Source: Phoronis ovalis
Taxonomy: Eukaryota > Phoronida > Phoronidae
DNA length: 19,989 bases
Assembly: GCA_028565635.1 (NCBI GenBank)
Contig: JAOXYB010009345.1
Location: 1 to 19,989 of the forward strand
Direction of reading: 5' to 3'
Below, piece after piece: positions 1 to 10,087 of the stretch (position 1 is the stretch's first letter; each line of letters opens with the position of its first letter). Position numbers and translations under genes: made by a program. The notes under the pieces are model-generated. The model had not been told where the DNA came from. It saw only the letters and a list, made by a program, of their open reading frames with translations, and did not search any database.

Positions 1-122
1 TATATAATGTATATCTTAAATCTAATTAAAAATGGGAATATATATATAAAGAAGGTCATGTTTGTTTCCTTATTATGGACTGTCATGATTTTATGCTTTT
101 GGTTTGTTTCTGTCAATTTTAG

Positions 123-2378
123 GCCTGAAGCGGCAACTGCTCGTACTGTTACAGCTGAAGAAATCTACCTCTGCGATTCAGGAGCACAATATTTGTAAGT
201 TTTGAGATAATTGATTACATTTTACTATCAGTCAAGCCTAACTAAATTAGTCTAGTTTATAGCTTGATTAGTTACACTCCTTTTTAGGCTCGTGACACAA
301 AATCTGTGAATCTGCTCAGGAATATTTTTCATTTACATATTAGAGAGGCAGTTTTAGTTTAGAAAAAATGTATTTCTTATCCAGTGTCTGAAAAAAAAAA
401 TGACAGTACTGTACATTAGACATGTAACTGGAACTATTGTTCGGTTTTAAACTTATAGGACCTTCATTTCTTGTTATATTTTCATTTATTAGCAGGGTGT
501 GAGAAAACAATGTGAAACATGGGCTAACCCAGCTTCACTTTCACTTTCAGAGATGGAACAACTGATGTCACAAGAACAATGCATTTTGGTACACCCACCC
601 CATATGAACAAGAATGTTTTACTAGAGTGCTCAAAGGTCATATTCAACTGTCTACAGCTGTCTTTCCTAATGGAGTGAAAGGTAAACAGTACAAAGTTGT
701 ATCTATAATGCATCTCCATTATTGTAATTTATTTCCAGCAGCCTTTGTGCCATATGCCATCAGATGTTGCTAGCATGTTGAATTAGTTGCTCACTTTTAT
801 TTATCTGACATTCATCTGGCTTCCTTCACAAAGATTGCTTTAAGTTCACCGTCATGACTAGGGACTCACATTGTACAATACGTCTATATATATGTACCTT
901 TACTAATATTATTTAACAGGTCACCTGCTGGATAGTTTTGCTCGCATGTCATTGTGGGAAGCTGGATTAGACTACCTCCATGGTACGGGGCATGGTGTTG
1001 GTGCTTTCCTTAACGTTCATGAAGGACCATGTGGTATAAGTCCCAAGAGGCAACATGCCAATGATGTTGCTTTGGAGGAAGGCATGATTCTGTCAGATGG
1101 TAATTGAATGGGTATTTTGGTGAATATATGTATAACAATGGGGAAGTGATTATTTTATTTATTTACGAAAGATTGTCAGAAGCCATATCCATAAGTGATA
1201 GCAGTAGTATCAATGGGTTTTCAAACTTCAGATGAGTGATGAACAGGGTACTTGTATGTATATCAACAAGCAGAAAGTTCTCTAATTAGCTTTAAGCTAA
1301 CGTAGCTAATTAAAAGTATTTCTTTTTAATTGTTCCATTTTTTATTACAATTAAAAAAATATTATGAATTTATTGTCTGCCTTTTATTGTATCTTTTTAG
1401 AGCCTGGTTACTATGAAGATGGTCAATTTGGTGTTAGAATAGAAAATGTGGTTGTGGTAGTTAAAACAGAAACGAAGGTTTGTGTGCAATTAAGTTTCAT
1501 GTTATCATAATGATAAAATATTGTATACATTCGAAAAGTGATCAAGTGCTTCTAGTATAATTTTATATATTTTGTTATTTGACATTTTAGTATTACTGTC
1601 AGTTCAAAGTGTAAACTAATATTTAATTATTAATATCAAATGAAAACGTTGTGTCTTGAACTGTGAACTTATTGTATTTTGCAGTACAACTATAGAAACA
1701 AAGGTTACCTAACCTTTGAACCCTTGACTCTGGTGCCCATACAAACCAAGATGTTGGTACCATCCATGCTAACACCCAAAGAGGTAAATATACCAAGTGG
1801 TCATCTGGGGCGCAGAGACGATGCTCTTGCAGTTTTAAAGTTAATGACCAGCTTGCTTCTCGTGTTGTATTTGTTTGTTGTAATCTAAGTTACCATATAA
1901 TAATAATGATGATTATAATACACAGCACACATGCTGTATCTCTTACTTAAATATTAAAACTCAACATTGCATATTCCACTAAACTTAATAAGCAGTGATT
2001 TAGGAAAATTTAATCTTACTCTTAGGTTTTATAAGCAGTTTGTTTTAACATTTGTATGAATTGTTTTCAGCTGGAAAAACAAAAAGCATTGTGTATTAAC
2101 TTATTTTTTAGTTTGCTTTTTATCTAGACCACTATGTATGATTTGTTAACACATTTTACGTGATCTGAGATTTTCTAATTCTGGTTTTGAGCATACACAC
2201 CTTAGAGTGACTCTAAAAGTTTTATGTTGCAATTGTCACACAAAACGGATATTTTCAGATTGACTGGTTGAATGAATATCATGAAAAATGTCGAGCTGTT
2301 GTTGGTCAAGCTTTGCGTGATCAGGGCAAAATAGCTGCTTTGGAGTGGTTAAGTAGGGAGACAGAACCATTAGGCTAG
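123..2378 (+). CDS. XPNPEP1: Xaa-Pro aminopeptidase 1 (aminopeptidase P), last six exons; 5' part outside window
   Basis: This is a cytosolic M24B metallopeptidase that removes the N-terminal residue when proline is second. Exons: 123-194, 551-681, 920-1099, 1401-1477, 1685-1783 and 2259-2378 (stop TAG 2376-2378). All borders are AG/GT and the split codons join without a frame break. About 225 residues are encoded, roughly the last third of a ~620-aa family member. Diagnostic blocks in order are YLCDSGAQYLDGTTDVTRT (two Asp metal ligands), HGTGHGVG (His ligand), NVHEGPCG, DEPGYYEDGQFGVRIENV (two Glu ligands), FEPLTLVPIQTKM, and a final EWLSRETEPLG. All five expected dinuclear-metal ligands are present, so the catalytic half looks intact. 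The spliced product has no hydrophobic C-terminal tail, which favours XPNPEP1 over GPI-anchored XPNPEP2. Position 123 is the last base of a codon begun in an exon left of the window; bases 1-122 are intron. Identification is by eye from remembered family sequence. Confidence 0.95.
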
Positions 2379-2724
2379 ATGACTGAACTATTAAACTTTC
2401 CACCAGGAAGTGTTTATGGAATAGAAATAAGAGCAACATTTACTAAATGTTTAACAATGTTTTTCCGTAACCTGAGCATATCAATATTGTGACTTTGTTG
2501 TTTTACCTATCTACATCTGCTCCTTGGATCTCCTGAAGAGTTGGTGCTCTCTAAAACTTCACTACTATTCATAGGTTTGTGTAACATCTCAAAGTGGGGA
2601 CAGTAGTAGAATTATGTGTATATGCGCAGATGATCTTAGCCTGATCTCATTTCGAGAATTATACCAGTGAGTATAAACATGTAATATCGTTTTTAATTTT
2701 TTCAGGTTTATAAGTGTGACAACA

Positions 2725-2730
2725 AATAAA
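2725..2730 (+). terminator. Probable poly(A) signal of XPNPEP1
   Basis: A canonical AATAAA lies 347 bp after the XPNPEP1 stop codon and is the first clear one downstream on the plus strand. If used, the 3' UTR would end near 2745-2755, only about 40-50 bp from the stop codon of the opposing SLC46 distal terminal exon (2795). Cleavage site and GU-rich element were not verified. Confidence 0.5.
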
Positions 2731-2794
2731 CATTTCTTATTAGGAAGTACATGTCCTGGAGTTGAAAATATGAGTTCGTAGGTTTATCAGTAGA

Positions 2795-2939
2795 TCAAGA
2801 ATACATATTGCCATTTAGGTTTTCATTGGATGCATCAACTTGCTTTATTGCTTCAGCATCATCAGTAATTGTTGTTTCAGTCTTAACCTCAGATAGTTTT
2901 TGATAGATGTTGTTTTGCCTCAGATCAATTCTTATCCAA
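2795..2939 (-). CDS. Second (distal) copy of the SLC46-like terminal exon
   Basis: Reading 2939 down to 2795 on the minus strand gives an acceptor (AG at 2941-2940), one base completing a split codon, then 47 residues and TGA. It starts WIRIDLRQNNIYQKLSE, closely matching the other terminal exon (5235-5094), which starts WIRKDLRLNNIYEPLPE. Both need a two-base donor; exon 4 of the transporter ends in GT, so either gives a Val before the Trp. Lengths are near equal (47 versus 46 residues). The first 17 residues are well conserved while the rest keeps only scattered identities and an acidic, charged character. The open frame and kept acceptor argue for a functional alternative last exon, but a relic of a lost tandem paralogue is possible. 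The acceptor's pyrimidine tract is mediocre. No matching second copy of exons 1-4 was found in the window. Confidence 0.75.
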
Positions 2940-2942
2940 CTC

Positions 2943-3260
2943 TAGAGAGATATCTTATCACATCAACAACGCAGCAGTATTCAAGTTACCGCAACAAGTC
3001 AAATGATTGGATATGAAAGTTTTTTATAAATTCTCTGCAGACATTAAAAAGGGAACTTAATTCATTACATTAAATGCTACACTAAGCCTCACATTTTATT
3101 GTCTTCTGCTAGATGAAAGGGTTGCTTAGTAAAAGACAATAATTATGCTCAAACGGCACATTCGTAATGCCGTCTGGTGGTCAAGACCTGAAACTATCTC
3201 ATGAGTCGAAGCTGTAATAGAATCTTCTCGATCATACATGACTGCTCCAGTCTCCTCCCC
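2943..3260. repeat. Dispersed repeat, copy 1 (partner at 7319-7670)
   Basis: About 300 bp align in direct orientation with 7319-7670. Shared blocks include cacatcaacaa, aagtcaaat-attggatatgaaa, ttaaaaagggaa, cagatgaaaggg or its one-base variant, and gccgtctggtggtcaagac. By-eye identity is about 70-75%, with an insertion of roughly 50 bp in copy 2. No coding frame survives in both copies on either strand, so a non-coding mobile or segmental repeat is the best reading. This copy directly abuts the acceptor of the distal SLC46 terminal exon. Confidence 0.75.
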
Positions 3261-4499
3261 CTAATACTACATATGCAAACCAAGCATACATTCAATAGGA
3301 ATTATAACAAATTTATCAAAATTAAAAATAATTGCTAGGTTTAGAATTTTTTCCTGTTGATATGATATATAATATAGTATAAAACATGTACTCGGAAGGT
3401 TACTTTTCTAAGTTTTGTTTCCTGATTTTTTAAAGTCAGATAAAGTTTTATTTATAGTGTAATTTATTGGTAGTTTGCACCTGTATAAAAACAGAAAATA
3501 GAGCGTAAATCAACTGATGGAATAGCTGTGAGAAGACTATACAAATCTTTCGCAAACGTGCCTGCAATGAAGTCAGCAAACACGTTCAAAAACATAGTGG
3601 GCTCCACTGTAATTAACTGCCATTTAAATTTGCGGCAAGTCATGGTTTCCTATTTCCGTTTTTTAATAACAATAAATCTCTTGCTAATGTCTCGCGTGAT
3701 TAAATATCCAGTTGTAATATGTAATAAACACCCCGTTGCGACTTCCTACCTGCAGCAAAGTGTGCCAAACATTGATTGTGAGTCGTAACATTTACAAGCA
3801 TGCGGGAAATATGACAATGGAAGCGAAATCATAATTACCAGCTTTTATTTCAAAACTCCAATTAAACAAATTAATGACCTATAGTGTACGTATTTTATTT
3901 CATAACCAGTAAATAATTACTTACAAACAATGACGATGTGTGCCTTATTCAATAGTCTTGATAAGTAATTTAGTTTGCTTTTTAGTCTCTTTTTCTATCC
4001 CAGGCAGAACTATGTAACATAGAAGACGTGAATACTCTTGTGTTAACTTTTTGTTTAACACTGCTTACGCAAGGATGATTTTGAATTAGATTTGCAAGTT
4101 CTTATTCATGACACATGTTACAACTTCATTTTGATTAAGAAAAAGAGTGCTCGTTATTATCAAGTGACTTCAAGCAAGCCGTGCACAATCTGTTTATTAA
4201 TATACAGTAAATATATAAATAAATTAGATAGCTTTTTAGCAAAAGGCATAGGATTACTGCAATTATACAGTCTGAAGAAATCTCAGTGTTAGTTTGGAAG
4301 TATCATCTCAAGAAGGTACGGAACATTAACGGATGTCTTTATTCAGACTGACCCTTTATTGACACTGTGAATGTGCTAATTTGTAATCAAGTTATGAGTA
4401 GATGTGAATAATAGCAAAAATTTGGAAAACCAATTAACCTCCTCAATATTAATGACAACACCAAACCAGTAAACAAAAAAATGATAACAGAAATTTAAA

Positions 4500-4985
4500 A
4501 AAAAGGTCAACCTTTTTTTGGTTGCTATTGATCACAAAATGAATACTTCTGAATGACCTCTAAATGACATGAGAACCTCATTTTTGAAAGTTTAACGCAA
4601 TTTGGAGATTTTCACCTCTTGAACCTCCAGATGACTTAGCAACCTCAAGATCAACTATCCAAACTTCAAACCGTTATGCCAATCGTTCTTTAGTTTTGAC
4701 ATTCCCTCCATAGATTACTTAAAAAGATGCCAAACAATGAAAAGCTGACCTTTTGGTGCCTAGATAGTCGCAAAGGTCGAAATTACCTCTGGGTAACCTG
4801 ATAACATCTTATTTGGACGTTTTGAATAATTTTATAATTTTAACCTTTGACCTCTAAATGACCTTTTAATCTAAAGTTCAACAATGGTCACCCTGTCGCA
4901 CCTTAAATGCTATGTCTTTACATCTGACCTTCTTCGAGATACAGCTCGCTGAAATTGGAAAGAAGAAAGAAAGAAAACACACAAT
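4500..4985. repeat. TGACCT-rich interspersed repeat with GAAA microsatellite end
   Basis: Many tgacctc / tgacctt / aacctc words occur here at short irregular spacing, with the 14-mer gacctctaaatgac present twice (around 4554 and 4848). The block ends in a typical low-complexity (GAAA)n run at about 4958-4978. The look is that of a decayed interspersed repeat of the TGACCTTTGACC type seen in marine invertebrate genomes. Family assignment is from memory and not verified. Confidence 0.45.
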
Positions 4986-5093
4986 GAAACCCAATAGCTA
5001 AATAAGTAATTAAACTTTCTGTGGATATAATTTAAATTTGGCGGTTTCCAGTGCAATATTTCAATTTCTAGATATGTTTATATATCCTCTTCA

Positions 5094-8000
5094 TTAATCT
5101 GACTTGTCGCCGTTTAGTAGACTTTTCTCGTTAGCTGCCTCCACTTTCGGTTCGTCGTTGTTAATTGATTTTTCAGTTATATCCTCTGGCAGTGGTTCAT
5201 ATATATTGTTTAGTCTTAGGTCTTTTCGTATCCAGCTGCAAAGTTATCAATTAAAGCAAATATAATAAAATTACCGATAACGTGTTAATACTAAACAAGA
5301 ATAACACATTTTTAATAAAGGATTCAGTGGGTTTGAAATAATTTCTATTAGCATTTCTTCATTATTTTAAAATTTATTAGTAACACGTTTTGGGATATAT
5401 TCTATTAATACATTAGAAATGTATTTTTTAGAACATTTCAATTAATTTCAAGTACATATACGACGAAATAATCACGAATAAGTCAACAGAACCTAATTTC
5501 AGAAAATATAGAGCACTTTCTTTAAACAAAAAGCGGCTGCCCGCGGCCGATGATCTACCCTTTATGAACATTCTACAAGTCACAGAACACCAGTTATACT
5601 TTTAACCTTTTAAAGGTTTTACTGTTAACAAGATATTAAGCCATCGATGAGAGGGCATGAAGGTTGTTAACCAAAAACGCTTTCTGGTTGCTCCACACAC
5701 AATTACTGTTAATAAAAACTGATTTCAATATAAAGTTGCAAGTTCATACGTTAAAATATTTCAGTGCGCGTACTTGCCTTGGGAACGCGGTTCTAAATTA
5801 AAAGAAATGGATTTACTACTATTAGAAGCTTGCTTGTGTGCACTACAGTAGGTTGAATTGTCAATCTATCTAACTTACACAGTTATGGCTACTGAGACGA
5901 ACAGCATACTTCCCGCGAACACAAAACAGAAACCAGAGAAGAAAGAGAGTGTTGCTGGATACATCGTGTTAAAGATGAGAGACGAAATCAACGTGCAACC
6001 ACTTTGGCCTGATGATATCATAGCGAATATTTTACCTGCAAAAAAGGCAAGTAAAAAATTAAGTTATGGATCCGAATAGAATCTCTCGGGTTTCTACATT
6101 TAAAGGTCTTCTATTTTGGTGGCATTTCCTCGTTAGTATTTCTAGCTTGTTATCTTGTAAGAAATCACTAATTGCTTAATTACGAGTTATGATAGAAGTA
6201 GCAGTATAATATATTCAGCCCTTTTGTACATGATAGAATTGTTTAGAGTATAGAGCTAGCGTTATAAACCGTTCTTTAACAATAAATATACTTTTATGGT
6301 TATAGAATAATATGAACAGAAATACCCCAAATAATTACATATAAATACATGCAATTTATTTATTTAATTGATGGAACTTACAAGTCCTTATTGTGTAAGT
6401 GTTTCATTAGCTGGTCCTGTTTTGAGCAGCTCTTTTTACTCGGATCCATAACTTGACATTAATTGAATTCAGATGTTATGAAGGCTTTTTATTGGGACTT
6501 TACTTCGAAGATGTATTTTATATTTGAAACATCTTTTAATGAAACATACGTAATCAAAACTGTAATATATAAAGTTTTTTTTAAGAACTTACTACACAAT
6601 AAAAAGAGTGCTTCTATTTCAAGGGGTACACCGGTTCATCTAGCTTTGTAGAAAAAGGATCACCCGGTAATGAGGAATTTTATGCAAAAGAAGGCTTTAA
6701 TCGGTTAATATCGAGCATTCACTTGAAACCGAAATACCCATAATGCGCTATCCATTTACCTTGCTCCTCTTTTCCTACATGCGCTGACATTTGAGATCTA
6801 AGACAGGCAGTGGGAAAACCTTGCAGTGAAGAAATTACTGGAGCTGGAAAACGAGAATTTAATTAGTCGTCAAGTAGAAAAGGCATTTATTTTTCTAAAA
6901 TCAGTCAGGTAATCTAATGTGAGTTGCATCTAAATTATGTTATAAACAAATTAGCATGCGTAAATTAAGATACCATCAAATTTATAAATATAACCCAACT
7001 GTTCTAGTTATTGTGTAGTGAAAGTAAAATACGAAGATCATTCTATATCGCTGTGTGTACTGTCTAACACGAGTAGTTAAAAGGAAAGTTGTTCAAGCCA
7101 TGATTTGCCATCTGCTCTTTAAACTATAGAAGATATATTATAAATGTCAATAATGATTACAAAATTTCAAAAAATCATGTATAAAGTCTGAAGATGACTG
7201 GTGACACAACAGAATAATATTGGGGCTAGGATAGCATGCAAAATATAGTCTGAGTGTCTTCTAAAAACGTTCATTTTAAATATTTTTTTAGTTACATGCT
7301 AGTTTTCCAACCTATTATTTAGAGGGATATATTGTCACATCAACAATAGAACAATATAGAATGGTATATTTTGAGAATAATCTGCATTGGTATTAATGTT
7401 ATAGCAAGTCAAATATTGGATATGAAATTTTGTTTTCTAAATTCTCTTCTGACTTTAAAAAGGGAATTAAATTTATTTACACTGAATGGTACACTAACCC
7501 TCACATCTCATTGTCTTTCGCCAGATGAAAGGGCTACCTATATAGTAAAAAACAGTAATGTTCAAACCGCACATTCTATCTCTATGCCGTCTGGTGGTCA
7601 AGACTTGAAACGTTAACTATCTAGAAATGTTTACATGTGGGTATACATCATGGTGACAGCTCCGTCTCGTTTGTACCCAGATAGGTAATTTAGCTGTTGC
7701 GTTTATAAAGTTTGTCAAACATCTCATTATTCAATTAGTGTATTTAATATTTTAATGGATAACCTTTCAGTCTACTTACCTAGCATAGCCATCCAAACAT
7801 ATGTACTAAAACCCAAAACATACAGACCAGCTACCTTGGAGAGAAGTCCAACGATAATAAACGTGGTGTCGTGCCAGTTATAGACCTTCCTCAGAAAAGG
7901 CAGCAGAGCAGCTAGTGCAATGCCTTTACCAACGAGATTTATACTGGATAATATCCCATATTGCGTCTGGTTGAAATTTAAAGGCGGGTGATAGAGATAC

Positions 8001-9370
8001 AGCAGAAGACATTCGACAGTACCTGTAAGAATAAGAATGCAATCTTCAAATACATATTTCCATATTATTAAGATTCACAATGTTCTTAGATATTTTCGAT
8101 ACCGAACCTGCATCATCTACCAAAAACTCGCTGTTTAAAGGATCACTAACAAAAGTATACGTGTAAAAAGTATTGTTGCAGTTTCAAGAGATATAAAAAT
8201 GCTTTATCGCAAGTACTAAATGAAGCAACTGTTAAAATAAAAATATTTTCAACTAATGCACAACATGCACAGTTATATATGCATCTATGAAAAGAATGGA
8301 GACCTGCTATTACTGATGACTATTCCCGGGGATGACTGTTGCGGAATGATGGTAATCGCTGTGGATAAAACAATGTAGTACAGTGTCTGGGACGCTCAAA
8401 CTTGAACAAAATGATTTGATACCTACACCGTTTTTAAAGCAAATGTGTGTTTACCTAACGTCAGCGATAAGGCTTAATTAAAAAATGTCGGATTATTTTT
8501 AGGTCCCAACAAATCGCACATTTTTAACGTTTGTTTACCTGCTGTGCAAATAAAGTCCAAATAGAAAGCCCCGGCTATCATCAAGATTCTCATTCGTCCG
8601 TTTCCATCTCGCTTCTTGAAAATACATTTAAAAGAGTCAGTAAAATGGGAAGTGTTGAAATAATATGAACAGCTGTGTTTTTCTTTCTTGGCCTCTTCCG
8701 TTTTGGTGTTGATGTCGGGAACCCAGATAATGATATACAATATAATGAAAACATACATGACCGCCACGGTGCCGAACACCCACACAAATCCTAACTGGTC
8801 CACCATCACACCCCCTACTATTGCTCCAATGAATCCCCCCAGAAACATCATGGCTTCCGCGACAGCCATACGTATAGTACGCGTATTATTATTCGACAGA
8901 TGTCCAACATAGCTGAAAATACTCAGCATAAAAACAGTAAAACCGCCAAACAAAGCTTCAGTTATGGGTGCTAAAAGCATGAGTTCGATTGGCCAATACG
9001 GAAAAATAGCATTCAAAAGCAACATCAGAGCACCAATGAATACACCCACACAGGCCAAAACCATAGGCACTTTTCTTCCGATTTTGTCACTCCAAGATCC
9101 CATACATATAGCAATGAGTAAACTGGGTATTGTTACTGCTAATGTATTATACAATATCCAGTGAGACGTTTGTTCTTGAACTTCATACTCTTCTGTCGCA
9201 TATTCAGGCTCTGTGATATTTTCGCAGATGTTAGGTCCATGAAGCTGGAGACATATTTTACTGTAATACAATGCCTGTACAGAAGAGAAAGCAATAAAGC
9301 CAGCCAAACTATGCATAAACATAGCTGGCTCTATTGTTATTGCATGCCAGTGAATGTTGCAGCAAACCAT
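5094..9370 (-). CDS. SLC46-family (PCFT-like) major facilitator transporter, complete, five exons
   Basis: Exons on the minus strand: 9370-8539, 8022-7780, 6843-6760, 6035-5879 and 5235-5094 (TAA 5096-5094, followed at once by TGA). All introns are GT/AG, and phases 1,1,1,2 join cleanly into 485 aa. The ATG at 9370 is preceded in frame by TGA, so the start is secure. ITIEPAMF (residues 11-18) opens TM1 as in SLC46 proteins. N51-I-T is a glycosylation sequon in the first luminal/extracellular loop. GSWSDKIGRK (91-100) is MFS motif A between TM2 and TM3. A Glu in TM5 (E172) and Arg in TM10 (R374, in CLRSQMSAHVGKEEQG) match by eye the E185 and R376 positions important in human PCFT. Exon 4 carries IFNTMYPATLSFFSGF, TM11-12. 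The tail is short, charged and cytosolic. Known family substrates include folates (SLC46A1) and, for A2/A3 relatives, muropeptides and cyclic dinucleotides. The substrate here cannot be read from sequence, so no symbol is given. Confidence 0.93.
6061..6454. repeat. 15-bp inverted repeats bounding ~394 bp in SLC46 intron 3
   Basis: The word aagttatggatccga at 6061-6075 is exactly inverted at 6440-6454. The pair lies wholly inside the intron between exons 3 and 4, and the interior is AT-rich and non-coding. This could be the terminal inverted repeats of a small non-autonomous DNA element. The repeats are short and I see no clear target-site duplication. Confidence 0.35.
6844..7779 (-). other. 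SLC46 intron 2, carrying repeat copy 2
   Basis: This intron is flanked by a strong donor (gtaagt) at 7779-7774 and the acceptor of exon 3 (AG 6845-6844). It contains the dispersed repeat at 7319-7670; the rest is unremarkable AT-rich sequence. The plus-strand open frame at 7371-7616 falls inside the repeat and is not conserved in copy 1. Confidence 0.6.
7319..7670. repeat. Dispersed repeat, copy 2 (partner at 2943-3260)
   Basis: This is the direct-orientation homologue of the block at 2943-3260. The best-preserved word is gccgtctggtggtcaagac near 7583-7601, identical in copy 1 at about 3170-3188. It lies inside SLC46 intron 2. At its left edge the minus strand reads a pyrimidine-rich tract, then AG and TTGGA, like the acceptor and first codon beside copy 1, but the downstream frame closes at once. 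Confidence 0.7.
8023..8538 (-). other. SLC46 intron 1
   Basis: This is a 516-bp intron between exons 1 and 2, with donor gtaaac at 8538-8533 and acceptor ttcttacag ending at 8023. Apart from splice signals and a short cccgggga word near 8327 I see nothing in it. Confidence 0.8.
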
Positions 9371-9558
9371 GTTGCAAGCAGTTCAGGCAATAAACTTTCT
9401 TGAAAACGTATTGTATAACCAATGGATCCCTAGCAACGAAACGATTTTCAACTGAAACTAAGTTTTAGTAATATGCCATTCTGTCTAAATTCTGTTTCAA
9501 CCTGTTCATGTATATTTTTAAATGTTATATTAAAAAATCACAGTTTCTGAACCCCACC

Positions 9559-9566
9559 CTTATAAA
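9559..9566 (-). promoter_or_regulatory. Possible TATA box of the SLC46-like gene
   Basis: The minus strand reads TTTATAAG in a locally GC-richer context (cccgtttataagggtgggg). A start about 30 bp downstream would give a 5' UTR of roughly 160 bp before the ATG at 9370. The word also reads TATAAA on the plus strand, and no other core promoter element was recognised. Confidence 0.25.
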
Positions 9567-9730
9567 CGGGAAGCTGCATCTTATGACAACGATTCACTTA
9601 ATTCTAAATTCAAGTTCTAATGACCACCTGCCTAGTCTCTAATTACCTGCACTATAGTTTATAACAACAGAGATATCGACAGCAAACTTGAAGTCAACAA
9701 GGTATAATAGATTACTGGCAGTCTAAAAAT

Positions 9731-10087
9731 ATGTGCCTTTATACAAGGAACACAATACTGTATCATTTCTCAGTAGCAACCCCCCGGAAAAAGTCTCCAA
9801 CGGAAGTAATGTATTTTAAATATACGTTGTATAGGACCTCTGTTTCGAAGTACGTGGCCTCTTTCTGGTATAATCATACTTCGCACGGTACTGCGAGCTC
9901 CATGTCAGATCCATGTTGCCAAAACGCAAGCAATTTAGTACTGCCTGGTGGCCTTACAACCAACCGATTATGTGCTAGATGGCGTAATGAACAAAACAAA
10001 CAAATTCAATGTTCAACTTGTAGCATTTTGCGCCCACATGATCTATTAATAAACCAAATGGGATGGATTTACTTATTTTGGTACTAA
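9731..10087. other. Less AT-rich island of unknown nature
   Basis: This stands out from its very AT-rich surroundings. A 118-codon plus-strand open frame spans it, but the product has no recognisable domain, signal peptide or membrane segment. On the minus strand a 32-codon frame beginning MDLTWSSQYRAKYDY lies inside it, upstream of the SLC46 start. I cannot tell a degraded mobile element from an upstream exon or regulatory element, and I do not call a gene. Confidence 0.3.

Larger units (their letters stand above)
2940..5093. other. Interval between the two SLC46 terminal exons
   Basis: This stretch holds repeat copy 1 at its left end and a TGACCT-rich repeat at about 4500-4960. It also has two possible minus-strand poly(A) signals (TTTATT on the plus strand at 4338-4343 and 4355-4360), about 735-755 bp past the proximal stop codon. 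The short plus-strand open frames at 3528-3788 and 4092-4292 show no domain, coding bias or convincing ATG context. The region is either intron, if the distal exon is used, or 3' UTR plus intergenic DNA, if the proximal exon is used. Confidence 0.5.

Noticed and set aside
489-719. Minus-strand 76-codon frame
   Set aside because: It is antisense to the XPNPEP1 exon 551-681, which joins its neighbours in frame and matches the family.
1679-1888. A separate 69-codon gene
   Set aside because: Its first half is the XPNPEP1 exon 1685-1783; only the intron-retention tail is of interest and is reported as a finding.
2236-2439. Minus-strand 67-codon frame
   Set aside because: It is antisense to the last XPNPEP1 exon; no family resemblance.
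3528-4292. Plus-strand frames at 3528-3788 and 4092-4292
   Set aside because: No domain, no signal or splice support, and start codons that are not ATG in good context; expected by chance.
5858-6079. Plus-strand 73-codon open frame with a good-looking ATG (MATETNSILPAN...)
   Set aside because: It lies almost exactly antisense to SLC46 exon 4 (6035-5879), whose minus-strand reading gives TM11-12 with correct splice sites. The plus frame is its shadow.
7371-7616. Plus-strand 81-codon open frame
   Set aside because: It falls within the dispersed repeat, and the aligned copy at 2943-3260 does not keep the frame.
8688-9403. Several plus-strand frames and a second minus-strand frame over 8590-9403
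   Set aside because: All overlap SLC46 exon 1, whose 277-codon frame has clear transporter features; the others are shadows.
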